Positions 1-10,384 of a stretch of 64,000 nucleotides of DNA are shown piece by piece. Both the position numbers and the translations under genes were made by a program. The stretch is taken from NCBI RefSeq assembly GCF_028009165.1, contig NC_079242.1, positions 2,480,001 through 2,544,000 of the forward strand. Reading direction: 5' to 3'. The DNA comes from Akanthomyces muscarius (Eukaryota; Ascomycota; Sordariomycetes; Hypocreales; Cordycipitaceae). Below the pieces are notes generated by a model that made no database searches, was not told the origin of the DNA, and saw only the letters and a list, made by a program, of their open reading frames with translations. Positions within the stretch are counted from its first letter, which is position 1. Every line of letters starts with the position of its first letter.

Positions 1-2
1 GC

Positions 3-212
3 ACCTCGACCGATGGCGGCTCCGCTTCCACCAACTCCTCCTCCGGCTCAGGCGGCGTCTCCCGCCCCGTCGCCGGTGTCATCGGTGCTCTCGTCACCCT
101 CGCCGTTATTCTCGGCGTTCAGGCTGCCATCATGCTCTTTGGTGGCTTCCGCCTCATGAAGAAGTCTGCTCTCCGCCGCCAGGGCAACGCCGAGGCTGGC
201 ATCAAGGCTTAG
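3..212 (+). CDS. C-terminal part of a single-pass cell-surface protein (5' end outside window)
   Basis: Only the last 69 residues are visible; the frame is open from the window edge to TAG at 210-212. The visible part has a Gly/Ser/Thr-rich stretch (residues about 1-20 of the fragment), then one strongly hydrophobic segment (about 22-50, VAGVIGALVTLAVILGVQ) and a short basic tail (KKSALRRQ) that fits a cytosolic stop-transfer. This is the usual end of a fungal type I membrane protein with a Ser/Thr-rich wall-spanning stalk; the basic tail after the membrane segment argues against a GPI signal. The extracellular domain lies outside the window, so no function can be given. The gene lies head-to-tail upstream of the O-methyltransferase. 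Confidence 0.75.
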   Translation, partial: TSTDGGSASTNSSSGSGGVSRPVAGVIGALVTLAVILGVQAAIMLFGGFRLMKKSALRRQGNAEAGIKA

Positions 213-1279
213 ACCTTCACACTAAAAAACAAGTTATGAGAACGGAGCAACGTGTAAATGGATGTAAATGGATATCGTTTTTCTGCATATATACCACAAA
301 ATATTGAATAGCAAATATTGTTTCTTGTATGTGCTGCGTAGCCTGTTTCCAGCGACATGTATTGTACGACGAGCGTGTCGTTCTCACAATGTCTGGCGAG
401 CTTCACTTCACGCCTGGTCAATGATTCCCCCCTCCATGCCCCGCGCCGTGATGGGGCAGTGAGCGGCGTGCACAGCAGACCCCCCAAGCCTACAGTACTT
501 GTCGGTTCTCATGCTGCAAACGAGACATACATGTAAATACTGTGGCGATACCTGCAAAGAATTCTACATTGGGCTGCATCGCGATAGCGAAGCCAAGCCC
601 TGGACCCCGCGGCCTCGCAGCGCCGGGCCACACAGCTTGCCGCCATGTACATAATGTCCTGAATGGCCAGTACCTTTGAATATCGCAATCCGGTGCAAGA
701 GAGGCGCTAATTCAAGGGGTGGGGGTTAAGTCCATCGGATGGGGTGGGAGGGTTGCCATGGAAAGGAACAGAGGTGCGCTGTGCCACTCACAAGAAAAAT
801 GCATGCGCCTGATGACTGCTTTTCTGAGATGAGCATGGATGCCACCCGTGCTTCTCCTTTTTGTCCCCGCCCTGTTCTTTGTCTCCTCAATGTATCGCCG
901 TCTCACGTATTAGGTTCAGCTCGGCGTTGGAAGGTCTGCGCCCCTCCCCGATGTTATCATGGAGGCCGAGTGACGGTATTGCGAACTGCAGCTTCACAGT
1001 GTCCACAGTGTCTTCCATTCGGGGTTTTTTTTTCAAATACAAATAGAGCTCCCATGTTTTATGCCTGACCGAGTTCTATCTCTTGTTCTTCTCATTTTGT
1101 TGTATGTCGCGACGTGACTTTTAAGGATATTGCAAATCTTCGAGTCACCGATCCCCAAGCATTGTCTAGTTCTCTAATCCCCCCCCCCCCCCCCCCCCCC
1201 CCCGGTTCATAACCCGTTTTCTGAGCACCATTGTTACTCTCTATCGAAGTTACTCTTTGTCTTTCTGCTCTTCTTCGCC
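213..1279. other. Intergenic region upstream of the O-methyltransferase
   Basis: No frame here looks coding. It should hold the 3' UTR of the surface-protein gene and the promoter of the O-methyltransferase. The only strong structure is the 25-C homopolymer at 1179-1203. Confidence 0.6.
1179..1203 (+). repeat. Poly-C tract of 25 bases
   Basis: Twenty-five uninterrupted C residues, 76 bases upstream of the O-methyltransferase start codon, probably in its 5' UTR or core promoter. The G-strand could form a quadruplex and the tract should slip readily, so its length in the assembly is uncertain. Confidence 0.95.
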
Positions 1280-2604
1280 ATGACAGAAACACCCGCAAGC
1301 ATCATTGCCCAGTTGGCCAGCTACGATGAGAAGAGCTTGACCGACGACCGCCAGGCGCGGACAGCAGCGCTGACCCTGTCCGAGAAGTTATCGACATGCT
1401 TGCAGGACCCAGGCCTATACGCCTGGAAGACTGCTCTATCCGTGAGTGATTCGCTGCAGCGTTTTCCGTCCCTGTTCTACGCCAACCCAACGGGTTTCTT
1501 TTTCGTCGCCACCACTATCCCGATTGACTACAAAGACTTCCAGAGCTCACGCACCATACATGAAAACAGCCGTTGAGCAATTTAGCCGTCCGAGTCGCCA
1601 TTGACCTTGACATCTTCTCCCTTCTCGCCGCCGAGAGCAAGCCCGTCTCGTCCACGTTCGTCGCCGCCGCCACGCGCAGCGACCCGGCGCTCGTGCACCG
1701 GCTCCTGCGCGCCTGCAGCAGCATCGGCTTCGTCGGCCAGAGCGGCGACGGCGGCGACGCGTGGTCCGCCAACGCCGTCACCCGCAAGATGGCCGTCGGC
1801 GCCATGGCCGCCTGGCACCGGATGTTCTGGGACCTGGTCGTGACGGCGGCCGTCCACGGCCCGCCGGCCCTCCGCGACAACGGCCATCGGAGCCCCGGCG
1901 AGGCTGGCTTCACGCGGCGCGCCTTTGGCGGCGCGCTCGACTACTTTGGCCTAGTGCAGAGCATGCCGGCGACGAACCGCGACTTCAACGACGCCATGAC
2001 CCTCGATACGGGCGCGCCGGAGCCGTGGTTCCGCTGGTTCCCGGTCGAGGAGCGGCTCCTCGCCGGCCTCGCCCAGGACGACGCGCCGCTGCTGGTGGAT
2101 GTGGCGGGCGGCAGGGGCCACGACGTCCAGGCCTTTCAAGAGGCCTTTCCGGGTCGGGGCCGGCTCGTGCTGCAGGACATGGCCCATGCCATTGGCAGCA
2201 TCGGCGGGGGGCCCGTGGCGCCGCCGCTCGACGCCGCCATCGTCCGGCAGACGCACGACTTCTTCACCGCCCAGCCCGTCCGCGGCGCCAGGGCGTACTT
2301 TTTGCGCCGCGTCCTGCACGACTGGCCCGACAGCTGCTGCCTGCGCATCTTGAAGGAGCTGCGCGGTGCCATGCGGCCGGGCTACTCCAAGCTTCTGATC
2401 CATGAGGCGATTCTTCCGGACTCGGGAGCGACGCGGGCTCAGTGCGAGTTTGACATGACCATGATGGTAGTCAATGGCGGGCTGGAGCGCTCCGAGAGGC
2501 AGTGGGCGGAGCTGTTGGCCGAAGCTGGATTCGAGGTCGTTCAGTTTTGGCAAAAGTATCCGGATTCAGAGGGGATCATAGAAGCCATAATTAGTCCTCT
2601 ATAG
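1280..2604 (+). CDS. SAM-dependent O-methyltransferase (COMT-like, Methyltransf_2 family)
   Basis: Two exons (1280-1441, 1570-2604; intron donor GTGAGT, phase 0) give 398 residues, normal for fungal O-methyltransferases of secondary metabolism. The N-terminal third is the helical dimerisation/winged-helix part, with RVAIDLDIF across the splice (residues about 61-69). The SAM-binding loop VDVAGGRGHDV is at about 230-240, followed by LQDMAHAI. The catalytic-base motif LHDWPD has its His near residue 304, and KLLIHEAILPD follows near 328. The family transfers methyl from S-adenosylmethionine to a hydroxyl, usually on an aromatic or polyketide substrate; the substrate cannot be read from sequence. 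It converges on the MFS transporter with 365 bp between stop codons. A 25-C tract sits in the presumed 5' UTR. No polyketide synthase or NRPS lies in the window, so it may be a stand-alone tailoring or detoxification enzyme. Confidence 0.9.
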
Positions 2605-2969
2605 AGCGACACACCGAAATACGAACCACCTGATTTGGATACATGTTGTGAGTTCAATTTCACTGGTTCATATAAAGGCGCAAACCGTCGTTGTAGTAGC
2701 ATGTATTAAGGCTATTCGTCGTTAAAAGCATTGCGCTGTCGCGCATATAACAAAAAAGCTAAGCCACAAAATAAGCAAGGGGGAATAAATAATAACCAAG
2801 AGCCGTTTTGACCCAACGCCTTGTGCCCAGTCCTCTCGTAAAGCAAAACCATGAGATAAATCAATATCGTAGCATCCTCACGCGCGGTATGCATACTTGC
2901 AATGTAATGACCGAATCCTAATGTCGACATGTTGAAAATACTTGATTCGAAATCAAAGACCCAATTAAT
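2605..2969. other. Convergent 3' intergenic region (O-methyltransferase / MFS)
   Basis: AT-rich spacer between two convergent stop codons, holding both 3' UTRs. No gene seen. Confidence 0.6.
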
Positions 2970-4984
2970 CTACTGAGAAGGCGTGGCAGGGGATCCCCGG
3001 AAGGGGCGCCGCAAAACAGCGTCGAGTTCCTTAAGGCGGCACATGGCAATGGGGTCGTGGCGGTGGAAAAAGGCTCGAACTCGCTTGCCATAAATATCTG
3101 CGTGGCTATTAGCGAATTCCGGCATATTCTCATGCCGCAAGGGAAAAAAGACGTACACATGGGAACACTGAGCAGGCAGATGACCATCTGAAGGATAGAA
3201 ATGATGACAAGAACACGGCGAATACCACCTTCGATGAGCCAGTCTAGAGCATAGTATGTGACGACGAAGCTGAAGAAGTTCTTGAACAGAATGGTGAGCG
3301 TGAATGCCTCAATGGCGAGATCACCTGGCCATGGTTAGCAATGCATGGCAACCAGACGCGACAACATCGGAAACGTACGGTAGGCATCAACTATGTAAAG
3401 TGAACTGGCGACAGCTCCAATGACCATGCCGGCAACTTCGAATCCGAAAAATACCAGGGGAACGATGACGGGCTGCGTTTGAGCGGCGACGTCCTCGACA
3501 GTGAGAGCGAAACCAAAAAGACCAATAGCACTGCAAATGATCATGGGGATAATAAGTAGGATGCGAAACTCCGGCTCGTATACTCCCTTGTTAGCCGCAG
3601 TCATGCGGCGAGCACTGAAATCCGAGACTAGGCCGCAGACAAGGAAGCCACCCAAGGCTCCGACAAAGGCACCGGCATAACCGTAACCAGACCTTTCGGT
3701 ACCCCAGAAGAGGGGAGGGCCGATGAAGATGGATGCAACCAGAGCACCCATGAAGATGGTCCATGCAATCATGGTGCCCTGAATCAAGCAGGCCCAGCCG
3801 AATGCAGGGTTAATGAGAAGCGGGAAAGGGCGTAGTAGCAGGGTCAGATACGGGTCATCCGTCTTGCGGCCGTCAAACAAGGACATGGATTCCACAAACG
3901 TCTTGCGCGGCGTGTTGGCGTCGCCGCAAGGCTGGAGCTTGTTGGTGGGCAGGGCGCGGAAGCCAGAGTGATGTTCCTTTTCGTTTGTCTGCGAGGAGTC
4001 GGAGGAGGGTGGGTGCAGTGCCTCTGCTTCGGTGTAGATGTCCGTGTTAAACCGGGCGTCACGTCGATAGGCGGTCTCTGGACAGAACAGAAAGATGGCT
4101 GGTAGTAGCGCACCAGTAAAGATGGCAACAAAGTAAAATGTCCAACCGAGGCCAATGGTGGCAGTAATTTTCCCGACAACAATGGGGGTAAAGAAGGCGC
4201 TGCCAAAGACGGCCAAGTTGGCAAAAGCCATGCGGATACCACGTTCGTGAACAAAGTACATGTCAGCAATGGCGACGTTGAGAAGACTCTCATAGGGGGC
4301 AATTCCGACTCCCTGAATGGCACGAGCACCAGCCATGCTTCGGAAGTGACGCTTTGCATCCTCGGGGGTGTTGGCCGCGAGGGGCACCGAGCCGGCCCAC
4401 GCGCTGGTGGCAATGACAATGATGAGGCCGATGAGGAAAAGATGGCGTTTTCCGTAGACACGCGCAGAGGGGACGAAGAAAATGACGGCACCGCCGGCAC
4501 CGGCGAGAAGGTAGCCGGTCAGCACGACGGCGTCGGTAATGGTCAGGGCAATGTTGCCGATGAGGGTGACGGTGTTGGCGGCCAAGATGGGGCCGAGACT
4601 GGTGGCGAGAATACCAGCGCAGCAGAGGAGAAATGTGATGAGATCGCGTCTTCGAGTTGACCAGTTTAACGGGTCATTGGGGTCATCTGATGGTTGAGGA
4701 GTCTATAGAACTAGTTAGTGGGCAGGTCGGAGGGCAAGCCAGCGCAGCCGCAGCGCAGAGTCGGTACCAAAATGAGGCCACCGAAGGTGGTTTTGAGATG
4801 AGCGTCGTGTTCGCCGGCCATGCGCGGCCGATCAGGGTCATCGTAATATCGCGTGGTGCCTACAAAGTAGAGCATAAGTATGAGTTCTAGCACGCGACAA
4901 GCAATAGTCATTGCGTGTGCGGTGGAGGAGCAACCTACCAGGCACCTGTTGATTGCCCTTGGGCTCGAGAACTCCGAGACCCAT
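2970..4984 (-). CDS. Major facilitator superfamily transporter, fungal DHA1-like
   Basis: Five exons (4984-4939, 4859-4768, 4702-3379, 3324-3157, 3097-2970) give 585 residues. The N-terminus MGLGVLEPK and the cytosolic leader ending DDPNDPLNWSTRRRDL are hallmarks of fungal DHA1-type MFS proteins of the HOL1/multidrug group. Hydrophobic segments run through the large third exon. The TM2-3 signature region reads RVYGKRHLF, and the central cytosolic loop (CPETAYRRD through the TNEKEH stretch) is hydrophilic. The last exon ends with the usual YGKRVRAFFHRHD tail. It is predicted to be a plasma-membrane proton antiporter for small organic molecules; the substrate is unknown. Two splice junctions fall inside codons and restore conserved residues (DAYR/DLA and PMY/IYG), which supports the model. 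The neighbouring O-methyltransferase suggests, but does not prove, a shared role in metabolite handling. Confidence 0.92.
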
Positions 4985-7294
4985 GATGACTGATGGCAGC
5001 TGGGTAGCTGGCTCGCTGTCGTGGATGCTGGCGCAATAGTCGAGAAGCCGCGAGAGGTGAGTTAACTCCTGTCAAGACCAGACGAAGGCGTCTTTGAGCT
5101 GCGAGGAGCAAGTGGCACGAGGCCGGTTCCTACGCGGCGCGGTAGGAGTAGGGGTCTCGATGTTTTTTTCGGCCTCTAGCTGTCGTCGTCTGTGGCTTCC
5201 CGATTGGGAATACGAAGCTGCCCTTGCGTCTTCAGCTCTGTCCTCGAAAAGAAACACTGAAAACAGCACGAAGAGCTGGCAGTACGAAGAGGTAAGAAGA
5301 AGAGAAGACGAAGGAAGCGGAAGTGATGCAGGGAAGAGAGGGACTGAAATGGGGGGCGGAGATCCCCAGGAAGACGTGGGGCCTCGGGGCCGTCGAGGAT
5401 GGGTTAACAGTGGGCGCAGGTCAGGGCATGCGCTGCTCTCACTGATGCAGGAAATGGAGCTGACTACAGGCCAAGCTTTTTTTATTGATTTAAGCGTCTC
5501 TCTATTTTTCTCCTGCTCCATCGGCCGTATCGGGGCTGCTACTGAGTATGCAGTCAGTGGCTTGCAGACCAGAAGCCATCTTGCCCGACACCTTTCTCGA
5601 GGACAGTACAGACCTTGGGCGCTGGTGGAGCATCTCTCGCGGGCAAAAGCACAGAATAGGACTAAATCTGGTGCCATGTCGGGGCAACTAATGAACGGAT
5701 CCATTGCTCTTTCGAGGAAAGGCTACTTTGGTCATTGTGCGGATGTGCCAGTGAGGTGACGCGGTGTGCATTCTCTGGCGTTGTCGATCTGGTGCATGCA
5801 GCGAGCCGCTTGGTGGAGGAGCCACCCAAGCTCGACGCCAGCCAAGAACCCACAACAGGTGCATGGCACGTCCGATGCGAAAACGAATGTCCCATTCTTG
5901 GCCATTTTTTTTTATCATCCCTTGTCCAACGCGAGAATTGTGTTTAAACGCAGCGCAAAAAGAACCCTTCTTTTACCACAGTGGATCCGTGGGTGGTGAC
6001 CCCTACATGCTCCACTGCAGCTGTCAAAACTGCATCTGCCCAGACCGTGTCTTCGCGTCTGCATCTCACGGCCATCTCGCCGTGTCGCTGTGCGAGCTGC
6101 CTCGCTGCGGCTCTCGTTGAGATGCGAGCCACGATTGCCGGTGTCGTATTCGTACAACCACTTTTCCAGGTACCGCCAGGGGCCGAGTTGGATTTGGCGC
6201 CTCGCTGTTGGACGAATACCTGCTGGTGTGGAAGCGTCACATGCTGGGCGGAGGTATCGTAGTACCACCGACAGCAGCCCGCTGCTCTGGCCGTCTGGCT
6301 GCGGTCACTGGTCACTGGTCACTGGCCACTGGCCACTGGCCCACACCATCCCTGCACCAACTCCCGAGGCACTGGTCCAATGAAAGCCTCGAGACGGTCG
6401 ATGAATCGTCTTGAGATGCAGAAATTAAATTGGTTGCGCAAGTACAATCTTTTCATGCTATTCTGTTGCTGAACAACATAATAATCCAGATTTCTCTCGG
6501 CATCAGCGATTTCAACATGTTTCAGACAGGCTGCAGCTATCACAACCATCCGCGAAACTAGCTTCCCAGAATACGCCCCTCAGCCGGACCAGCCAGCTGC
6601 CGGTGGTGCGCATGTAACTCTGCTACTGAAATAAACGACACATGTGTTTCGACGATGCAGTTGATCTGATTTAGTACACTTTAGATTTGCTTTTTCTTGT
6701 CAATTTTTTACGCACTATTTCAAGACATAGCAAAGCCGTTATACCAGTATGTAGAAACAACGCACTGCCCGCTACATGTACCATGGTCATGTCCAAGATC
6801 GCCCTCGGTGACAAACAGAATCGACTGCATCACGCGACTGCAGTTGACACAGACTGCCCCCGGACAACACGCTGTGAGTCTTAGCTGCTCGCGGAGCAAG
6901 CTCTGTTTTGAGCCGTACTTTGCATGCATCTAGCCGCAATCATGGCTGCCCAGACCTTTCCCAACTCTTGCTCTTTCGTGCTACAACAGAGACTCCGCAA
7001 ATGAACGCGGTGCATAGCTCAGTGTACTTTCAAACCGAGAAACTTGCCCACGCGAAAGAGGCCAAGCATTGCGAAGCACATCGCAAAGTGTAACTTGTAG
7101 CTTCTGCCGTCCGCACGCGTGCCCAATGTCCAATCCAGAGGCATCGCGTTTGCTGGCAGTTGGCAGCTGGGAGGCGCCAGCTGGCGACTGCTCTCTCCAG
7201 GCACCTGCAAACACTCGATGCCGCTTCTGTACCCTCCGACCTGCACACCCGAACTCAATTCGATTTGTCTCGACTCCCTTATTTCCAAAAAAAA
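4985..7294. other. Divergent intergenic region, 2.3 kb
   Basis: Shared upstream region of the MFS transporter (minus) and the unknown 273-aa gene (plus). Frames of about 210-220 codons are open on both strands near 5070-5760, but they have no recognisable protein character and mirror each other, so I do not call them. A short heptamer repeat lies at 6303-6341. Confidence 0.55.
6303..6341 (+). repeat. Heptamer tandem repeat (GGYCACT)x5
   Basis: Five direct copies of GGTCACT or GGCCACT plus a partial sixth. No coding context; about 1 kb upstream of the next gene start. Confidence 0.9.
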
Positions 7295-8243
7295 ATGGCT
7301 TCTATTGTTGAATTCTACATTGCGTGCAACCCGCCTCTGCTCCCTCGGGGCGTGTCAGAAGTGATCCGACGTGTCCAGGACGCCGAGGTACATCTCACCT
7401 CTATCCAAGCTTGAGGATCAAAAAGACTTACTCGCGGCATCATTTAAAAACAGGGCCTGTTGGAAATACTGTACGAACCTCATGTCCCATGGTTCAAATG
7501 CATCGCGTTGCCCAATCAGAGACAACAAATTACCGCCGCCGTGCAGGACAACTTGTTCGCCATTGCGGAAGAGGACGTTGATACCCTCGACATCGAGGAG
7601 AAAGCAGACGGCGACATTTCCATCATCTCCGGCGATCCGCGCATGACGCCTTGGTTCGAATACCAGAGCAAGGGAAGTAACGCGTATGAATTTGCCGACG
7701 GCGATGTGTTCCCAGAGCCCATCGCCGAAGCCAAGTACAAGACCTTATGGCGCGGCCTGGAGGAGCACCCGGCACTAACTTTTCAAGGGCTGCTCGGGAG
7801 ATGCGTCGTGCTGTGCGGTGGCGATAGTCCCAAGGATCACGAGCAGTTTGAGGCCCAGACAAACTGTCGAGTCTCGTACAATACACGGCAAACAGTCTTG
7901 TATGTCGGTTCGGATCAGAGTCGCGAAGCGATTGAGCTGGCCGTCGAAAGACTGGACCGCATGGCGCAAGCATATGTAAGTCCCCGGGGGGACACGACTT
8001 TATCCTTGGCCTGATGTGTACTAATAACGATCGCAGGACAAACACTGGCGTGAGGTGCTCCCTCGGCTCCTCCCGCCTCTCGAGGTGCTGCCGCTTGCAG
8101 AGTTCAAAAGGGTGCTCAGTCACGACCCATTCGAGGACATCCCGTGCGAGGTCAATTCGACTCTGCAAGACAGCATGACACCCTCAGTCCCTTGCCCAGA
8201 GCCCAACCCAGACCCTTTTGATAACTTGAAGAGCCTGCTGTAG
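7295..8243 (+). CDS. Conserved fungal protein of unknown function, 273 aa
   Basis: Three exons (7295-7387, 7454-7975, 8037-8243), all splice sites phase 0, give 273 residues. I do not recognise a named family. The start is MASIVEFYIACNPPLLP, where an aromatic/hydrophobic strand leads into a helix (GVSEVIRRVQDAEG). A mixed segment follows, then around residues 148-200 a pattern LLGRCVVLCGGD ... CRVSYNTRQTVLYVGSD that resembles an alternating beta-alpha fold, possibly KH-like; this is weak inference. The C-terminus is proline-rich (PSVPCPEPNPDPFDNL). There is no signal peptide or membrane segment, so it is probably cytosolic or nuclear. The clean phase-0 splicing with normal introns argues for a real gene. 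The neighbour downstream is convergent (She3-like). Confidence 0.85.
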
Positions 8244-8685
8244 GGAGGAGGGAGGATGTACATGGTTGTAGCAAATGAACGACATTATGTATCTATAGCC
8301 AGACTCTACTGCTAAATAGTGAAGAGGCAGTACGCACGCAAAAGAAAGGACAAACGATCAAAAGCGCCAAAATTACGCTGAGTGATGGAAGCCTCTTATT
8401 TTCTGTATTGATTCAATTTTTCTTTCTGCCTGTTCTATATGCCGAGTTTCTCCAGAAAAGACAACAAGAAGATAACACTTCAACAACACTAAATGGGAAT
8501 AGAGATGATAACGACGCGAGAGAGAATGAAATGTGACATGAATCATGATACGCCATGTGGTGACTGCCGTAAAACAAAAGAAGAAGGAAAAGAAGCTGGC
8601 GGATATGGCGTCGCAAGGCTCTCGAGTGTGGCTCGAGTTATTTGTTGTCGTTAGAGAGGATTGGGGGTGTTTTTGATATTATTGG
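8244..8685. other. Convergent 3' intergenic region
   Basis: AT-rich spacer between the 273-aa gene and the She3-like gene. No gene or structured element seen. Confidence 0.55.
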
Positions 8686-9792
8686 TTATTGCGCGCCCTT
8701 GACGTTACTCTTGACGTTGAGGGCCCATTTCAGCTTATGCAGCGCCTCCTTCGCCTCTGCCAGCATCCTCTCCTGCTCGTCCTCTCGCTTCTTGGCGTTT
8801 GTCCGGATGTCGCGCAGGTCGTCGTCCTGCGTCTGCTTGTACTGCGCAAAGAGGCGCGCCATGTCGTCCTTTTCGCGGCGCAGCTCCTTGATGTTGCCGT
8901 CCTGCTGCTCGCAGAGGTCGCGGAGCGTCTGGATCTTGTCGTCGTCGCGCTGGCGCTCGTCGACGACGTCGGCAATCTCGGCGCGCATCTTGGTGACGGC
9001 GCGCTTGACCTGGTCGCCCTGCTCGCGCCAGTGCGACGAGATGGCGTTGTAGCGGCCCTCCATGAGCTGCGCGTGCGTTGTGGCCTGTTCGACGTGCGCC
9101 TTGGCGTCGGCGCGCACCTTTTGCATCTCGGCCTTCCAGGTGCGCTCCGAGTCGAGCGCGGCCTGCGTCTTCTTGCGCTCGACGTCGACGGCGGCGGTGA
9201 GGGACTCGACCTGACGCTCCTTGCGGGCGAGCAGCGTCTTGGTTACGTTGGCCTCGAGCAGCCGGCCCTCGTACTCGCTGACCATGCGCTCCATCTTGTC
9301 CTCGATCAGCTTGGCGGCCTGCTTCGCCTCCTCGGCGCGCAGGCGCTCAATCTTGATGTCTCGTTTCAGGGCGTCATTGTCGCTGACGAGCCGGTTGATG
9401 ACGCGGCCGGTCTTGCCGAGGCCGGCCTTGCCAATGGTGGAATCCCAGTGCCCATTCTCCGTGTCCGTCGACTCGGAGAGCACCGAGCTGTCGTGGGGCA
9501 GCTGCCCTTGCTGCTGAGGCTCTATTACGCGGACGCCGTTGGCGCTCCAGCGGCTCGGTGTGGCTGTGGTGTGGGTGTCGGTTGATGCGGCGGACCGGCT
9601 GGCCGCCTTGTTGTGGTCGAGGGCCCCGAGGGCGGTCGAGGCGGCGCTCGTGTTGCTGTTTGTGCTGCTGGAGAAGGGACTCTGTTTGACCTCGGGGCTG
9701 GACTCGGAGCTGTCGAAGCTGGGCACGCTGCGGATGGTCGCCGTGCGGCCGAGGGCGTGCTTGGCCACAATGTTCCGCGATGCAGTTTGCAT
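8686..9792 (-). CDS. She3-like coiled-coil protein (SWI5-dependent HO expression protein 3 family)
   Basis: One open frame of 368 residues from the first ATG. The N-terminal about 120 residues are Ser/Thr-rich and disordered. From GKTGRVINRLVSDNDALKRD (about 126-145) onward the protein is an almost continuous charged coiled coil with heptad-like Leu/Ala spacing to near the end (KLKWALNVKSN). Such GRVI..L..END-type coiled coils are annotated as She3 in filamentous fungi. In budding yeast She3 links myosin to mRNA cargo; the role in filamentous fungi is not established. The frame stays open upstream of the ATG for about 190 bases with protein-like content (for example DDDNIIRTLTPAST), ending at an in-frame TGA near 9990 with no ATG. 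A missed upstream exon or a non-AUG start is therefore possible. The upstream region is about 1.8 kb long. Confidence 0.75.
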   Translation of the reverse strand: MQTASRNIVAKHALGRTATIRSVPSFDSSESSPEVKQSPFSSSTNSNTSAASTALGALDHNKAASRSAASTDTHTTATPSRWSANGVRVIEPQQQGQLPHDSSVLSESTDTENGHWDSTIGKAGLGKTGRVINRLVSDNDALKRDIKIERLRAEEAKQAAKLIEDKMERMVSEYEGRLLEANVTKTLLARKERQVESLTAAVDVERKKTQAALDSERTWKAEMQKVRADAKAHVEQATTHAQLMEGRYNAISSHWREQGDQVKRAVTKMRAEIADVVDERQRDDDKIQTLRDLCEQQDGNIKELRREKDDMARLFAQYKQTQDDDLRDIRTNAKKREDEQERMLAEAKEALHKLKWALNVKSNVKGAQ

Positions 9793-10129
9793 GCTATTGA
9801 TGGAGCCGGTCGAGGCAGGAGTCAGTGTTCGGATGATGTTGTCGTCGTCATTTAGGAATTGGGCCTGCTTCTTGGAGTCGGGAACCTGGGCAGCTATTTG
9901 GCGAGCAGTAGCCGATTCAATGTCAGCGTTGGAGCGGCCTCGGCAGGTAGTTAAGGACGGGCGAGTGAGCGTGGCTTTGTTCCGTCAGATTCAATGGTCA
10001 AAGGAGGAAGGAGGCTAGGAATTGAGACAGCCGTGCAGAAAAAAAGAGAGTAGTGACGTCTTGCCGTCTTTTGCTTGTTTTCCGACAGGGGACCGTCGTC
10101 CAATTCGCGAGCAAGGGTACTGGTAGGCG

Positions 10130-10245
10130 GGCAAGGTAGTGTGACTAGTGAGCGGCACTGGTGGTAGGTGAGGCGTGGTAGCGGGAGCTACCTAGGCGAG
10201 GCTGGGTACTGTAGGTAGGTACCTAAGGTAGGTAGGTACTTGGGC
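10130..10245. repeat. Cluster of GGTAGGTA / TACCTA motifs
   Basis: Repeated overlapping copies of GGTAGG, including GGTAGGTACCTAAGGTAGG near 10212-10240. The same motif family recurs at 18415-18446 and 34700-34765, each time upstream of genes. Confidence 0.8.
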
Positions 10246-10363
10246 TGGATAGTGCCGTCACCACCGGGACGGAAGAAGAGGAAACGCCAAAGGACAGGGC
10301 GCACAATGTAAATAATGGGTAGATGGTCATGAAGTAAAAGGATTCCTTTGTCTGAACGGTTGC

Positions 10364-10384
10364 CTGTCTGTCTGTCTGTCTGTC
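10364..10384 (+). repeat. (CTGT)5 microsatellite
   Basis: Five tetranucleotide copies plus one base, in the non-coding upstream region of the She3-like gene. Confidence 0.9.

Noticed and set aside
2625..2660. CACCTGATTTGGATACATG, resembling the 3' half of a TPP riboswitch
   Set aside because: No CUGAGA partner helix upstream, and the element lies in a 3' flank.
5072..5759. Open frames of 210 and 221 codons on both strands
   Set aside because: They mirror each other, have low-complexity or unnatural composition and lie in the MFS upstream region; no homology-like motif.
8689..9585. 298-codon plus-strand frame antisense to the She3-like gene
   Set aside because: Leu/Val/Ala-rich translation is the expected shadow of a GC-biased coiled-coil gene on the other strand.
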